From Pseudisothecium myosuroides (taxonomy: Eukaryota; Streptophyta; Bryopsida; Hypnales; Lembophyllaceae), in the NCBI GenBank assembly GCA_951799445.1, contig OX637296.1:18600001-18664000 (forward strand): 64,000 nucleotides of DNA, in the 5' to 3' direction. The position numbers and the translations under genes were made by a program. Position 1 is the first letter of the stretch; every line of letters starts with the position of its first letter. A model generated the notes under the pieces. The model saw only the letters and a program-made list of their open reading frames with translations, was not told where the DNA came from and searched no databases. This document shows, one piece after another, positions 22,824-33,467 of this stretch.

Positions 22824-25304
22824 TTAAGTGGTCGGTTATGGGCTCTCCACCTTATTCATCTCACCACCCCAACAGATCCGCTCTTGGCCATTTGGAATCC
22901 AATTAGATTCCTCATCACTCCATGTACTAACTGAACATGCATATCATAGAAAAGCCCAAAGCCATTTATCTCACTGGCTGAAAGTACTCCTGTCCTACTC
23001 CCACATGCAGTTAAAATGCACGACACTTTCTGCTCCTCAAAAAATCAGAAAAATATGCCATTATGCAATGGAATTTCCATTTGTTAAAAATTTAAGAAAA
23101 TCGGAGAATACAGTACCAAGCAAAAAGAACAAAGAGAAAGGAGAAAAAGAACCATCGCATGAACAAACAAGCCCAATTTGTCAAAAGGAAGAGGAAAAGG
23201 TCCACTGGTTTCCAAAAAAAATCGAAAAAAGAAAAGGCAAAAAATCAAATATCAAAACCAGTACAATCCATGAGGACCTTTCCATGCACACCCACCCACA
23301 CCGGTCCTACGACCGCCGTCTCACGGTCTCCCCTCACGACCGCGGATTCCGTTGATTTTTTTCCACCCTACGACCGCCGTCTCATGGTCTGCCCTCATGA
23401 CCGCGGTATCAGTTGATATTCTTTTACTGGTTTCCAAAAGAAATTAAAAAAGAAAAGGAAAAGAATCAGAAAAGAAAAAAAGAAAAACAACCCCCACTGA
23501 GTCCAGTCCAGTTCTTTTTTCTTTTTCTTTTTTTAACAAATGGCAGAACCATTGCAATTTCCAGTACAGTTCCATCAGGCAGTACCTTATATCCTACCCT
23601 ACGACCGCCGTTCTTTCTCACGGTCTCCCCCCATGCCCGCGCCCCTCCGTTGATTTTTTTTCCCAATAATTCCCGCGTCCTCCGGGCCTCGCACCTGAAA
23701 GCTCCCCGCTCATCCAATCCCCTTCTTCCATCTCAGCACGGTCACATGGCTCCCCTCATCCAACGTGGAAAGAGGGCGAGATCGGGGCAGTGCAGTGGTA
23801 GCACGCCATGTCAGCTCCGTCACGTGGTTGTCAGCGGGTGTAGCCAATGGTTGCCCGTCTTTTTCCCCCGGGGTCACCCCGTCGTCCACTCGCCCTTTTC
23901 CCACGATGTGTAAAAAGTGCGCAGATGGCACTGTTCCTTTTGCATTCACTTTTGCTCTCCCATGCATCGAATATCCCCCTGTGGCCGTGCCCCCTTTTTC
24001 TGTTACCCTGCGGATTTCCTGGGGGAGGTGTCTGATCCCCTCTTCAAGTCGTTCTTTATTAAGATAACCTCTTGGGAAAAGTGAGGGGGTCGGGTCTCAG
24101 TGGGGCTCTTTAACTCACTTGAAAAGTGCAGAAATTGTCGCTTTTGCAGTGGGGAACCATTTGTATTTTTTTTTTAAAAGAAAAGAAAAAGAAAAAAGAG
24201 TAAAGAATTGAATTATAAAAAGAAAAAAAAAAGAAAAAAAAAAAAGAGTTGTTGGTTGCCGTGGCCTTTTGGGGATTATTATGAAAATAAAATGGGAATA
24301 GAGAAGGGGGAATTATTGGGGGGTTGTTCCTTGATTCCTTGAACTTATGGATGGGTTCGTTTGAATTTTTGGGATCACATAAGTACTTTTGGGATTTTCG
24401 TTTTGGAATTTGGGGGGTGTTGCTGAGAATGTTCCGGGTTTGTAATTTGAGGAGGCGTGAAAAAGTGGTATAAAAAAAAAGTAAAAAAGTGGTAAAAATC
24501 GTACTTAGACTTTTTGCAATGGGATGGACGGCTTTTTCTAGTTGGGAGAAAAGGAAGAAGTAAAAGTCAGTACAAGTGTTCAGATGGTTGTACAAAAGTG
24601 AGTGGGCATCTGTACTGGCTCACTTCTTTGAATGCCAAGTTACCCCCAAAGGACACAAGCGACCATTTTTCTGGTCGCTGCCCCTCTTTTATGAGCTGCC
24701 CGTTTTCAAATTTTGAACTTTTGTAAAGAATTTTTTTTTAAATGTTTCTAGAAAATACGGATCTTTTTATAAACCCTATGGCAGTAATTTTATCAAATTC
24801 CAAGTTAAACTTTGCCTTGTGGAATTTTTAGAATTTGAGTGGTGTAGTGTAGTTTACAACTCTTTTTGAGGGATCTGATTTTTTGGTCATGGATTAAAAA
24901 GGAAGCCAACCAATGAGATTGTTTCCAACTTCAAAAAGGGCAAATCCAAGGAGCTCAAGGAAAAGAGAAGTGTTCCATTTATGTTTTTTTTGACAAACAT
25001 AACTCTCACTTCAATGACCACCAAGGGCCCAATGGTCATTAAAAGTGTCCACTTCTTGAAATGTACATATGTGGTACCGTAAGTTGATGGTGTATTGAAG
25101 AAAGCATAATATACCTTTGCGTTATACAATGCTTCTACACAAAATAGTGAAATTAAAATGCCTTAACAATTAGATTGTCTTACCCTAAGAAAGTTATTTT
25201 ATTAAGCCATTGAAGTCAAGCAATATTTCTACAAATATTTTCATTTGCATGCATGGAGGTTCATTAGTCCCAAATACAAGACCTAATTCAAAAGTAGTGC
25301 ATTA
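22824..25304. other. Intergenic with a GC-rich island and simple sequence
   Basis: A Lys-rich open frame at 22828-23355 and frames over 23413-23913 have low-complexity composition and no motif. The stretch 23600-24060 is GC-rich and contains a G-box core (CACGTGG near 23820) and a CCAAT word, so it could be a remnant promoter, but no gene follows. Poly-A/GA tracts lie at 24165-24245. I see no supported gene. Confidence 0.45.
23204..23665 (+). repeat. Tandem duplication, about 222-bp period, with nested 61-bp repeat
   Basis: Two units start ACTGGTTTCCAAAA at 23204 and 23426. Each runs through a GAAAA-rich tract into CCTACGACCGCCGT, a CACGGTCTCCCC-like block and CCGTTGATTTTTTT. Within unit 1 the CCTACGACCGCC block is itself repeated with a 61-bp spacing (23306 and 23367). 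A further copy is at 23598. Confidence 0.75.
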
Positions 25305-25864
25305 CTCCCTTTGTCCCACTAAAAAACTCCAAAATCTTCCCCATGAGGGATTAACTATATTTTTAGTCTTTGTGCCAGTGATACATACATTCAAGAACTA
25401 ATAATCTATCTCCTAGATCTATGCAAAATCTCCAACTTAGGTGAGGCACCCAAAATCTATGTGGAAAGTGTCATATTTGAACATCGTTTATAAATGTCGC
25501 CAGTTTGTCATTTCTGATGATTTAAAGGTTGGTGGCAACAATGGGATTGTAGAAATATATGCTCCCAACCTAAATACCGCATCTATAAAACATGCCCCCC
25601 TTCATGAACAAATCTCCATAGCGCCAAAGTGGTCCCCAAATCCACTGTGTCACAACTATTTGACGAAGCAACAAGTACAAGGTGCCTCCTGTGGGCAAGG
25701 CCAAGCTTGTTAGGAGAGGAATGTTCCTTGATTGCTTGCCACTTACTCCCACAAGGTCATTCAATATAGCCAATGCTTACTCAACGGTCAAAATCAGTAA
25801 ATGGAGGTTTTTAGTGGGACAAAAATTGTGCCTCATTTGGAGGTTTTTAGTGGGACAGAGGGAG
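25305..25864 (+). mobile_element. Stowaway-like element, copy 2 (different subfamily)
   Basis: TA flanks both ends (25303-25304, 25865-25866). The terminal repeats are CTCCCTTTGTCCCACTAAAA and TTTTTAGTGGGACAGAGGGAG. A direct repeat of GGAGGTTTTTAGTGGGACA occurs just inside the right end (near 25804). It is 560 bp long and no transposase frame is seen. Confidence 0.85.
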
Positions 25865-26021
25865 TATTGACCAGTAACAATAAATATTTATATAGTATCA
25901 AATGTCAAGAAATTAGTAGGGAGGAGTAGCCTAATTTCACTATTCAGTGCAATACAAGACACTCTTAGAGCTTGGTCAATTTTAGGACCTCTTACCTTAC
26001 ATGACATGACGCCTGTCTTAA

Positions 26022-27259
26022 CCCCTAAAGGTACAAACAACGTTTTTTTGGCAACATAGCAAGTTTGGGCAGCTCACTATGAACGGGATTTTTTTTCCTT
26101 TGAAATTTTCACACATGTGCCCGAGAAGTAGCTTTAAGGTGCAACAATTTTCATAACTTTTGACTACTTGGTTTAAAAAATAATTGTATGATATGCAATT
26201 TTCATTGCTAAATGGGCAACCCGAATCACTCAAAAAAATTCTTAAAAAATAAAAATTTAAGAAATAAAAATTTTAAATTGATTTTTATAGATTCATATAT
26301 ACATGGAAAGTTTTGAATCACTCCATTTTGATTAAGAGATGAAAGTTATGAGGAGTTTAAGTTTGAGAGTAGTTATGGATTTTCTACTCTAAAATAAACT
26401 TTAAAGTCTTTTATTTAACTCAAATTTCAATATTTTTGAAAATAAATAAAAACATTGGGTGTAGATTGTTTATTACAACATTACAACCATTGGGATTTGC
26501 ATTTTTCAATTCCATCACTAAATTGTTAACAATTTTGAATTTTGAATCATTCTCTACTTCTTTCTACTTACTATTTTTTTATATATTCTATTCCTGTATG
26601 TTGTACAATTCCAAATGATCTCAAATTTTCCAAGCATGTAGCCAACTTGCTTTGAAGAATGAATCCAAAGAAGCACCATTATTTTGGGCATTTTTCATAC
26701 AAATGTGACTTTGTGAAGTGCAAATGCCCGGTTTTTTGCAGGGCCAAAAAAATAATGTTCTCAATTTAAATGCTAATATCTTGCAATCCCCATGGTGGAA
26801 ATTTCTAAAAAAAAATTCCACATCTTCTCAAACCAGCGTACGACGGGGATCCTATAGTTACATGTGTCCAAAAAAGTTTTTTTCTAAAAGTTGGTACTCA
26901 TACTAGAAATGGGAGTTTTGGAGTGTTTTTGGTGAAAACGGCATAGCATTAGAGGAGATCTGGCCGTCTGGAAGACCGTTTCAGGGCTGTTCCCAATGCT
27001 GGGAACCAGCCCCCGATGTCAGAAAAAATTATTATTAAAAAAAAAAAAATTAAAAAAAAAAAAATGTTAAAATAATACTTAATTTTTTAATTTTTTTTTC
27101 AAAAAAATTAAAATAAAATAAAAATGACGTGGCAGTCGCTCGGCCACGTCGGACTGGCCATGCGGCAACGTTTCAGCAGTCCTGCACAGTTCCCACAGTC
27201 CGGGAACTCACGGGCTCTTAGAAGCCAAAATCTCCTCTAATGTCTTTGACCTTTTAGGA
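26022..27259 (+). mobile_element. piggyBac-like element, subfamily 1, copy B, split by a MITE
   Basis: The left end is TTAA (26018-26021) followed by CCCCTAAAGG and the GGCAACATAG block shared with copies A and C. The interior follows those copies to about 26946. It is then interrupted by the CATTAG element 26947-27242 and resumes with GACCTTTTAGG, a decayed right end with TTAT in place of TTAA at about 27260. Without the insert the length is about 940 bp, close to copies A and C. Confidence 0.7.
26947..27242 (+). mobile_element. CATTAG-ended MITE, copy 2, nested
   Basis: The ends CATTAGAGGAGATCTGG and CCAAAATCTCCTCTAATG are good inverted repeats. The interior has A/T homopolymers (27036-27130) and GACGTGGC with GGCCACGTC. 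It sits inside the piggyBac-like copy B, so it moved after that element. Confidence 0.8.
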
Positions 27260-27412
27260 TTATAGGAAGCAACCCAATCCTGATCACACACACACACCCC
27301 ATTCTCGCTATGTAGGTTGTTTACTTTTTGCTCAAAAGGAGATGAACAATGATTAATTATGGTGCAGTTCCCAACACAGTTGTGGCGCATTTTGATTGGC
27401 TTCAAAACTCTC

Positions 27413-27667
27413 AATATTGTAACACCCCTGGATCAATTATGTTTTCAGCCCATGGTCGGAAACAACAAGCCCTATATCACCAATATGGGATGAACAAAAT
27501 CTTCCGTTGAAGAATTCACAGTAATTATATTTTGAGAAATAAAAATTTGGAAAATTATAAAAAACTTCCAAATTCTATTTTTTGCACACGGGAAAATTTC
27601 CCCAATGAAGAAAACCGCCCTCCAGATGTGTGTAATTGATTAAGTGATCGAAAATGGGTTGCTTGCC
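27413..27667 (+). mobile_element. MITE-like repeat, copy 2 (related to 5935-6190)
   Basis: It starts AATATTGTAACACCCC, contains CCCTATATCACCAATATGG and a TTTTGAGAAATAAAAATTTGG block, and ends AAAATGGGTTGCTTGCC. The short TTAA element 27672-27895 follows directly. Its function and superfamily are not known. Confidence 0.6.
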
Positions 27668-27671
27668 TTAA

Positions 27672-27895
27672 CCCTTGAACGCCGCGGCGGACGTTTTGTG
27701 TCCAATGGATGACAGGGAATCGAATTGTATAGGACAAAAGTGCAACTATTCATCCTCAAAATTTGTTGTGGAAAGGGAAGATCTTCTACAGTAGTTTGAC
27801 TTCCAATGAGTGCTTTTGCAGTTTTGGAGGCTAACGATTCACACAGTAATAGAAAAGGATGATTTCAAGGTTCACCCCTTCGTCATTTTTAAGGG
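27672..27895 (+). mobile_element. Short TTAA-flanked piggyBac-like MITE, copy 2
   Basis: The 224-bp element has TTAA at 27668-27671 and 27896-27899. The left end is CCCTTGAACGCCGCGGCGG and the right end CACCCCTTCGTCATTTTTAAGGG. It is very similar to 22603-22823 along its whole length, so the family amplified as a defined unit. Confidence 0.85.
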
Positions 27896-27967
27896 TTAAA
27901 GATCAGCAAAGCATCCCGGGATCCATCAAAATCGCCTTGAGTTTGTGTTTGCGAGGTCATATGTATA

Positions 27968-28082
27968 GGGCAATGCCCGAGGAGGAGGGGATTGCGTGAA
28001 AAAATGGGCTGACGAGGAGGGCAGAGCCCGACGAGGAGGTGCATTTTTTCACGCAATCCCCGACGACGAGGAGCCATTGCCC
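27968..28082. repeat. Nested GC-rich hairpin
   Basis: An outer stem (GGGCAATG at 27968, CATTGCCC at 28075-28082) encloses a perfect 20-bp inner stem: GGGGATTGCGTGAAAAAATG at 27987-28006 and its complement at 28042-28061. The spacer is rich in GACGAGGAGG words. No ORF supports a coding role. Confidence 0.7.
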
Positions 28083-28194
28083 GACATCAGTCTTGTGGCT
28101 GTGAGCAAGTTTGCACCCAAAAGATCAGACCCACATGACTGATGTGAAGCTGGCTGATCCAGTGGAGAACTGGCGAGTTGAGACCAACGACGTC

Positions 28195-28240
28195 TTGGAC
28201 GGACTCTTGGACGGACTCTTGGACGGACTCTCGGACGGAC
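28195..28240 (+). repeat. 12-bp minisatellite
   Basis: The unit TTGGACGGACTC is repeated about four times in tandem, the last copy with TC in place of TT. On the minus strand one frame reads SPSKSPSK-type repeats, but no gene is supported. Confidence 0.85.
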
Positions 28241-29269
28241 AAGTACTTGTTACTGAACCAGCCACTAGGGCCCCCAAAGAGGCATGACCGCGTGACAAGG
28301 AAGAAGTCACCATGAAATTGGGGGTGTACGTACTTTGTTACAGTGATTTGCATGGCAGCAAGTCAAGCGAGGACAAGAGGATGTGCACCTGCTGGTACCA
28401 TGGCAAATACGGGGAGTTGCATTTCGAGGTTGACCGGACTCTTCAAAACCCTAAATTTTGGGTTCGCAAAAATTGTTTTATATATTTAGCAAGAGTCCCC
28501 GAGAATTCTCTTGGAAGACTTCACTTAGTTAGCATGGTACGACATGCCATGATTCACGTGAGAATGGTTGGGTGGACAAGGTTTTTTGTTTTTGTTTTTT
28601 GGAGAAGTGCTAAAGAGGTAACATACAAGAAAATGATATAGCCAAATATTTCAGTATTCATCGATATTTTGGATAGAACTATCTTTTCATCTGCATATTT
28701 GGATGAGTTTCATTTAAAATTGGCAATTTCATCCAAATTATTTTCAAAAATTGGAATAACACTTGGCATCATCATCTAATTTTTTTTCCGATTTTTCCTA
28801 TAGGCTTGGTGCACCCTAATTATTTTTTTGGTGCTTTTAGGCATTTAAATGCCTAAAAAAAACCCTATTGGGTGCTGTTTCATCTCAAGACTTTGTCCAC
28901 AATGAAGCTTGCCAACTACTTATCTCAAAGGAATTTGTGTCTTTTTAGTGTTTTAACTCCATTTGTAGTAGAGAATTGATTGCTCAAGATTTTTTTTAAG
29001 TCATGCAATTTGGGGGAGCAATTGCAAGTAATTGAAGGGTACAAACTACAAAGTCTTAAGAAAAACTTAAAATTGATTAGCATTGGAGGATCTTCGAGAG
29101 AATTGTTAATTAAAAAAATATATACACCAAAGAGCATATTTGGATAAAGAAATAAGTAAATAAAGTCATTTAATTCCATTTTCAGTAAAATAGAATTACC
29201 ATTAGTTTTTTTTTAAATGGAAATAGTGATAACATGAAACATGTAAACAAAAGACAAATTTGCAATGTA
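28241..29269. other. Intergenic, no gene recognised
   Basis: An open frame at 28312-28641 (109 aa) has no motif that I recognise. A short inverted pair around TTTAGGCATTTAAATGCCTAAA lies near 28837-28857. The rest is AT-rich. Confidence 0.4.
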
Positions 29270-30058
29270 CTCCCTCCGTCCCAAAATAAATCATGAGTTT
29301 CTAAATATACTTGTCCCAAATTAAATTCGGCGTTTCATTGGTTCATGAAAATGAAATTCCAGACATGCTCGATCACCAAGCACATGAACTTGGTATATGT
29401 AGGAACTCCGCATGTCATCAACACCATATGTTTTCAGCAAATTGATGGTGCGATGGCGCAAGAAATGAGCTCTGCAGAATTTGATCGACAATGAATGAAT
29501 TCAACCAACAACTATACAAGAAGTGCTACTGATAAGAAATTTCTTATTTAGAAGGACCTAATTTGGGCTTAGTAAAGTGGAATTGCTTGTTATAATCATG
29601 CTGTAATCTTAAAAATTGAGGAGAGAATGTTACCAAAACAATGATGGAAGAGAAGTCCACATTCTGGACTTCCAGTTGTACAGACTTCTTTGCCAAATTC
29701 TGAACGCACTTGAAAAATAGGAATGCCTGATCATAGCTGTTTGCAAAAAATTCCAGATTTGAATCTCAAAGTATCGTCAGAACAGAATTCAGAAGGTGCC
29801 ATCGGAGTTCACAGCAACGACATTGGTATGAAATTAAACCAAATTCATAGCACCGGAGTATTTCCCAAAGGGGGCAATTTTTTTCAATTTCAACTCTTCT
29901 TTTCAACAAGCGTTACTCCACCATTAACTTGCATCCTTTCATGCCTAGTGGGGTTCACTAAAAACTACATTAATTGTCCAATCCCATGAGAATAGGAGCA
30001 ACTCACACTAATCCAACCATTTCTAGGAAACTCCGAATTTATTTCGGGAGGAAGGGAG
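29270..30058 (+). mobile_element. Stowaway-like element, copy 3
   Basis: TA flanks both sides (29268-29269, 30059-30060). The left end is CTCCCTCCGTCCCAAAATAA and the right end ATTTATTTCGGGAGGAAGGGAG. It shares the ends and the ATTTCTAGGAAACTCC subterminal block with 12697-13282. It is 789 bp long. A small frame inside (29723-29989) has no transposase motif. Confidence 0.85.
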
Positions 30059-30672
30059 TACTTGACAACTGGTTGCAGTTCTTAACCTATGGTAAAGACT
30101 TTATCATTGACAAGAGGCATTTAGGGGGCTACGGAGGATTGCCCCCCTCATTTTCCTCGTGCTTTATCCTTAGAAAACATTGAAGTTTTTCAATTTCCAC
30201 CTATGAAAAAATTTGCAAATCTGTAAATTCATATTTGGAATTAGAGGCCTCAAATTAGCTAGGAGAGGTGAAGAAATAGAAAATTTACGTGGCACAAAAT
30301 AGGGGACAATTTTTACATTTATCCTTGGCTGGGACAATAAGGAGGGTCAATCTTCCATGGCCGCATTAAGAGTGGTAGTGGTTAACTACACTTGTAGAAT
30401 GCAGTTTGAGGAAATATCCATAATAAGTCAGTTTCCCCTTATAAATATCCTAAAATCAATGCTACTCTTCTTTCCAAGCCTTTGGCATTGAGCAAAAGAT
30501 TCTACAACTAAATCATAAATGTACAACCTTGACCTATTATATGATTATTTTTAGGTCATGAATGTGACCCCAAATCTGAATTGTAAGCTAGAATCCATTG
30601 CAAAGGCACGGCTTAACTCCAAATTTCCACCTTTTTGTATGAATGTAGAAACTTGTTTCTATTCTTCAACAA
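30059..30672. other. Intergenic with a dispersed repeat
   Basis: The part at about 30130-30340 (AAATTTGCAAAT, GAGGCCTCAAATTAGCTAGG, AGAGGTGAAG) resembles 54880-55040, the DNA into which the retrotransposon inserted. No gene is seen. Confidence 0.5.
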
Positions 30673-30886
30673 TGCTAGCGCATGAGAGTAGAGACGTGAG
30701 CGTATGAGCCTTGAACCTAATTGTAGATACGTTTTTACAACCATTTGAATGTGTTTATAATATATGTACCTATAATATAGGTACACCATAATATGGAAAG
30801 AGTTTAAAACATAGGTACCTCTAACCATAGAAGATGTTTATAATATAGACTCCTAGGCTCATAGATTCTATGCTTGTATGCTAACA
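30673..30886 (+). mobile_element. TGCTAG-ended MITE-like repeat, copy 2
   Basis: It starts TGCTAGCGCATGAGAG and ends TTGTATGCTAACA. Internal CATAGGTACCTCTAACC and TATAATATAGACTCC phrases match copies 1 and 3. The left flank CTTCAACAA is shared with copy 1, so the true left boundary may lie a few bases further out. Confidence 0.65.
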
Positions 30887-30994
30887 CTCCCCCCTATAAT
30901 GTAGTTGGTTGATTTTGTAATTCTCTATCATCTTCAACCAATGCACTTCAGAGCCTCTAATTCCACAGACGAATTAATTTTTTTCATGATGGTA

Positions 30995-31236
30995 AAAAGT
31001 TCATGTGCTTCCCTCCACCATGCCATGAAGTCAATATTTTTTTGTTTTTTGAAACATAGATCCTTCCAGGGCCGCAACTAGGACAGACCCCAGACAACCA
31101 TGGCAAACCATGAACTTCCCTATCAGTAACAAGTGAAGGAACAAGGAGTTCCCATGCGAGTAATGTTAGCATGGGGAGTTGAACCAGTAACCTTATGGAT
31201 TCCAACGGAAGTTCCTATCACCTAGCAATCACCCAG
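30995..31236 (-). mobile_element. tRNA-derived SINE relic
   Basis: On the minus strand the sequence opens with CCTGGGTGATTGCTAGG. It has an A-box-like word (ATTGCTAGGTGATAGGA, complement of 31213-31229) and, 27 nt on, a B-box-like word (GGTTCAACTCC, complement of 31175-31185). This is the RNA polymerase III promoter layout of plant SINEs. The body continues to about 31000, where a T-rich (minus strand A-rich) stretch begins. It is too degenerate at the 5' part to be a functional tRNA. Confidence 0.6.
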
Positions 31237-32484
31237 GATCATAGTTTTAGGTCATTTCGGACCAATGAGGTCCATATTGTGAGACACCCTTGCCCCGCAT
31301 TAAATGCGACATATTCCACACGTGTTAAGTTCTGATTATCTTAATGACAACGGACAGGACGGGACCAGGGTTAGGATGCACTGACCTCCTCGCTCGTCCC
31401 CCCAAAGTCATTTGAGGGGTGTATGTAAGAAAAAAGCCCCCTATTTTGTGTTGTGTTAATTCTATTCTCTACAACTCTCGTACCGAAATGGGGGGCCTCT
31501 GATTGCAAATATGAATTCAAAATTTCCAAATTGTATCATGTATGGAAAATTAAAAAAATTCAGCGTTTTCCACACGGGACGAGCAAGGGGGTCCACCCAG
31601 CAGTGAGGCAGTTCCATGGGAGTGAGCACATTCAACCCGGCCAATGCCAAACCTGTGATGCCTTCTTCCATCCTGGTTGCATGGCCATGATGATTGCTTG
31701 TCGAACCCGAACCCACCCACGGTAACCAAGCCCACAAAAGTGACAGATCCTCCTCTTTATTTTTTTATTTTATTTTTTTTATTTTATTTTATTTTTTCAT
31801 AAGCTGAGCCCAAGTGAAGGCAAACGACTGAACCCGGCCACTGCTGACATTTCCAAAAGCTGAGTGAGTGAGTTCCCTTTACTGTACTGTTAATAAGCTT
31901 CTTCCCCTTCCGCTTGCCCTTTGAGTGGCGGTCTGTAGGTGCATGATCGGGATCTCTTGGGCCTCCTCAGTCGCTTCCCTTTTGATGAGGCTCCATGTGA
32001 AAAGTGGATTTCTGGGATCCACGCCCATGTGAAAGCGCCCATGCCCATGTGAAAAGGAGGAGCCTTTGCGGATAGGCCCCTACCGGAAAAAAGGCCCCTT
32101 TCGGAATTCCGATGGGGCCTTTCCCCAGGAAAGCAGGATCTTTCAGTCCAGAACTACAGAAGGCTGACACTGGGGACGGAGGGGCCTGTGGAGGCTGCTG
32201 TTCTGTTCTTGACACGGGGCTGGCGTGTGTCTGTGGATGGATGGATGGATGGATGAACAATTCAGTGTCATTCATCCAACGAACTTAGCGATATGGGACA
32301 TGGGCGGAAATCCAGCGGTGATTCAGGAGCTGGCTAAATTTCGCTCGGTTTCTACTTAATTTGTTTTGCCCTCAGTGTAAATTTTTAAAAAATCTTCTAA
32401 AAATGAACATTTGGCTAAAAACCTTGAACCTGTTTTGAGATCATTGTTTAGGGGAACCCTATGCAAAGGTCAAATTTGGCAGAA
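31237..32484. other. Intergenic, partly GC-rich
   Basis: A minus-strand/plus-strand pair of frames at 31453-31737 includes the plus-strand word CQTCDAFFHPGC, but no complete zinc-finger domain follows. At 32090-32125 lies an imperfect palindrome (GGCCCCTTTCGGAATTCCGA and GGGGCC). A (TGGA)n run lies at 32234-32256. I call no gene. Confidence 0.4.
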
Positions 32485-32666
32485 ATTAGAGTTAACCGCA
32501 AAGTTGTCCTGTGTTTGTGAACTTGTGTCAAAGGAAGGAAGGTTTAACTAAGAATAAAACAAAACAAACACGGCACCAAACTCAATCAGACCTAAGTTTG
32601 GATGCTCCAGGGAATTTGGTCCTATGTTTTTTCAAAACTCCAGCTCTTGGTCCCACATTTTCTCAC
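32485..32666 (+). mobile_element. Partial copy of the repeat at 61795-62103
   Basis: Shared phrases include AGGTTTAACTAAGAATA, CACGGCACCAAACTC and the right end AAACTCCAGCTCTTGGTCCC. The matching left terminal repeat is not found, so this is a truncated copy. Confidence 0.5.
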
Positions 32667-32933
32667 TCTACGATTAACTCTATTAAGTCATTTTAAAAAA
32701 AAACTGATGTCATCTTGTGAATGGCACGAGGTAACGTGGATCCCTAAGAATCTGATGCAGAAACTCGATTTTGGTTGAATCTGACCTTCACATATAATAG
32801 TATGGAAAGATAATCAGACCACTTGAAAATTAGGGGGTCCAATCTAACAATGCCATTGTTGCACACTACAAATGTGACAACATTACAACTACGGTACTAT
32901 AGATGTTTGAATAGTAATTTATGTCTTCAATGA

Positions 32934-33172
32934 TGCTAGTATGTGAGCCTAGAAATGCAAGACTACAAGCCTTGACTTTAGGTATAAATAGGGATCCTAC
33001 AACCATGAAAGGTGTCGATAACATACATATCTATAATATAGGTATTTTATAACCGTGGAAGGTGCTTATAACGTAGGTACTTATAATGTAGACACCTATA
33101 ACAAATATATACTATAACCATAGAAAATACCTATAATATAGGTGCCTAGGTTCTTAGGCCCACATGCTAGCA
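32934..33172 (+). mobile_element. TGCTAG-ended MITE-like repeat, copy 3
   Basis: It starts TGCTAGTATGTGAGCCTAG and ends CCTAGG-TTCTTAGGCCCACATGCTAGCA (imperfect inverted ends). The interior has the family's ATAATATAGGTATTTTATAACC and ATAACGTAGGTACTTATAA phrases, internally repetitive with a 15-25 bp rhythm. Confidence 0.7.
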
Positions 33173-33467
33173 ACCTTCAGTATGTCTTTGTGATAAATAA
33201 CTAGACCACATTACATAACCATTTTAGCGTAGTTTCTAATATATATACATATAATTATATCAATTAGAACTCATATTTGAATAATTTTGGATTTTGACCG
33301 AGAATGAAGGTTAAAATGGAAAACAAAATCTTGTAATTTAAACTTGAAAAGCACCCAATACAAGTTTAGGTTATTTGGACTCTCTGACATATGGAGCTTC
33401 CAATTGCAATAAGTCATTGAATATTGTGTATAGAATGATGAAATGGAGAAGGAGGGGGGGATAAAGT
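33173..33467. other. AT-rich spacer
   Basis: I recognise nothing in it apart from a G8 run near 33452. Confidence 0.4.

Noticed and set aside
22828..23355. 175-aa Lys-rich open frame
   Set aside because: It runs into the GAAAA-rich and CCTACGACCGCC tandem repeats, has low complexity and overlaps other frames. No motif is recognised.
28195..28240. CRISPR-like array
   Set aside because: The units are 12 bp and directly adjacent without spacers, in a eukaryotic genome. It is a minisatellite.
28312..28641. 109-aa open frame
   Set aside because: It has no recognisable domain, no homologue that I can name and no splice or promoter context.
31175..31229. Functional tRNA gene on the minus strand
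   Set aside because: A- and B-box-like words are present but no acceptor stem or full cloverleaf can be drawn. The layout fits a SINE.
31453..31725. Possible PHD or C1 zinc finger (CQTCDAFFHPGC)
   Set aside because: Only one half-motif is present, with no further Cys/His pairs at the right spacing and no splice context. Chance is the simpler explanation.
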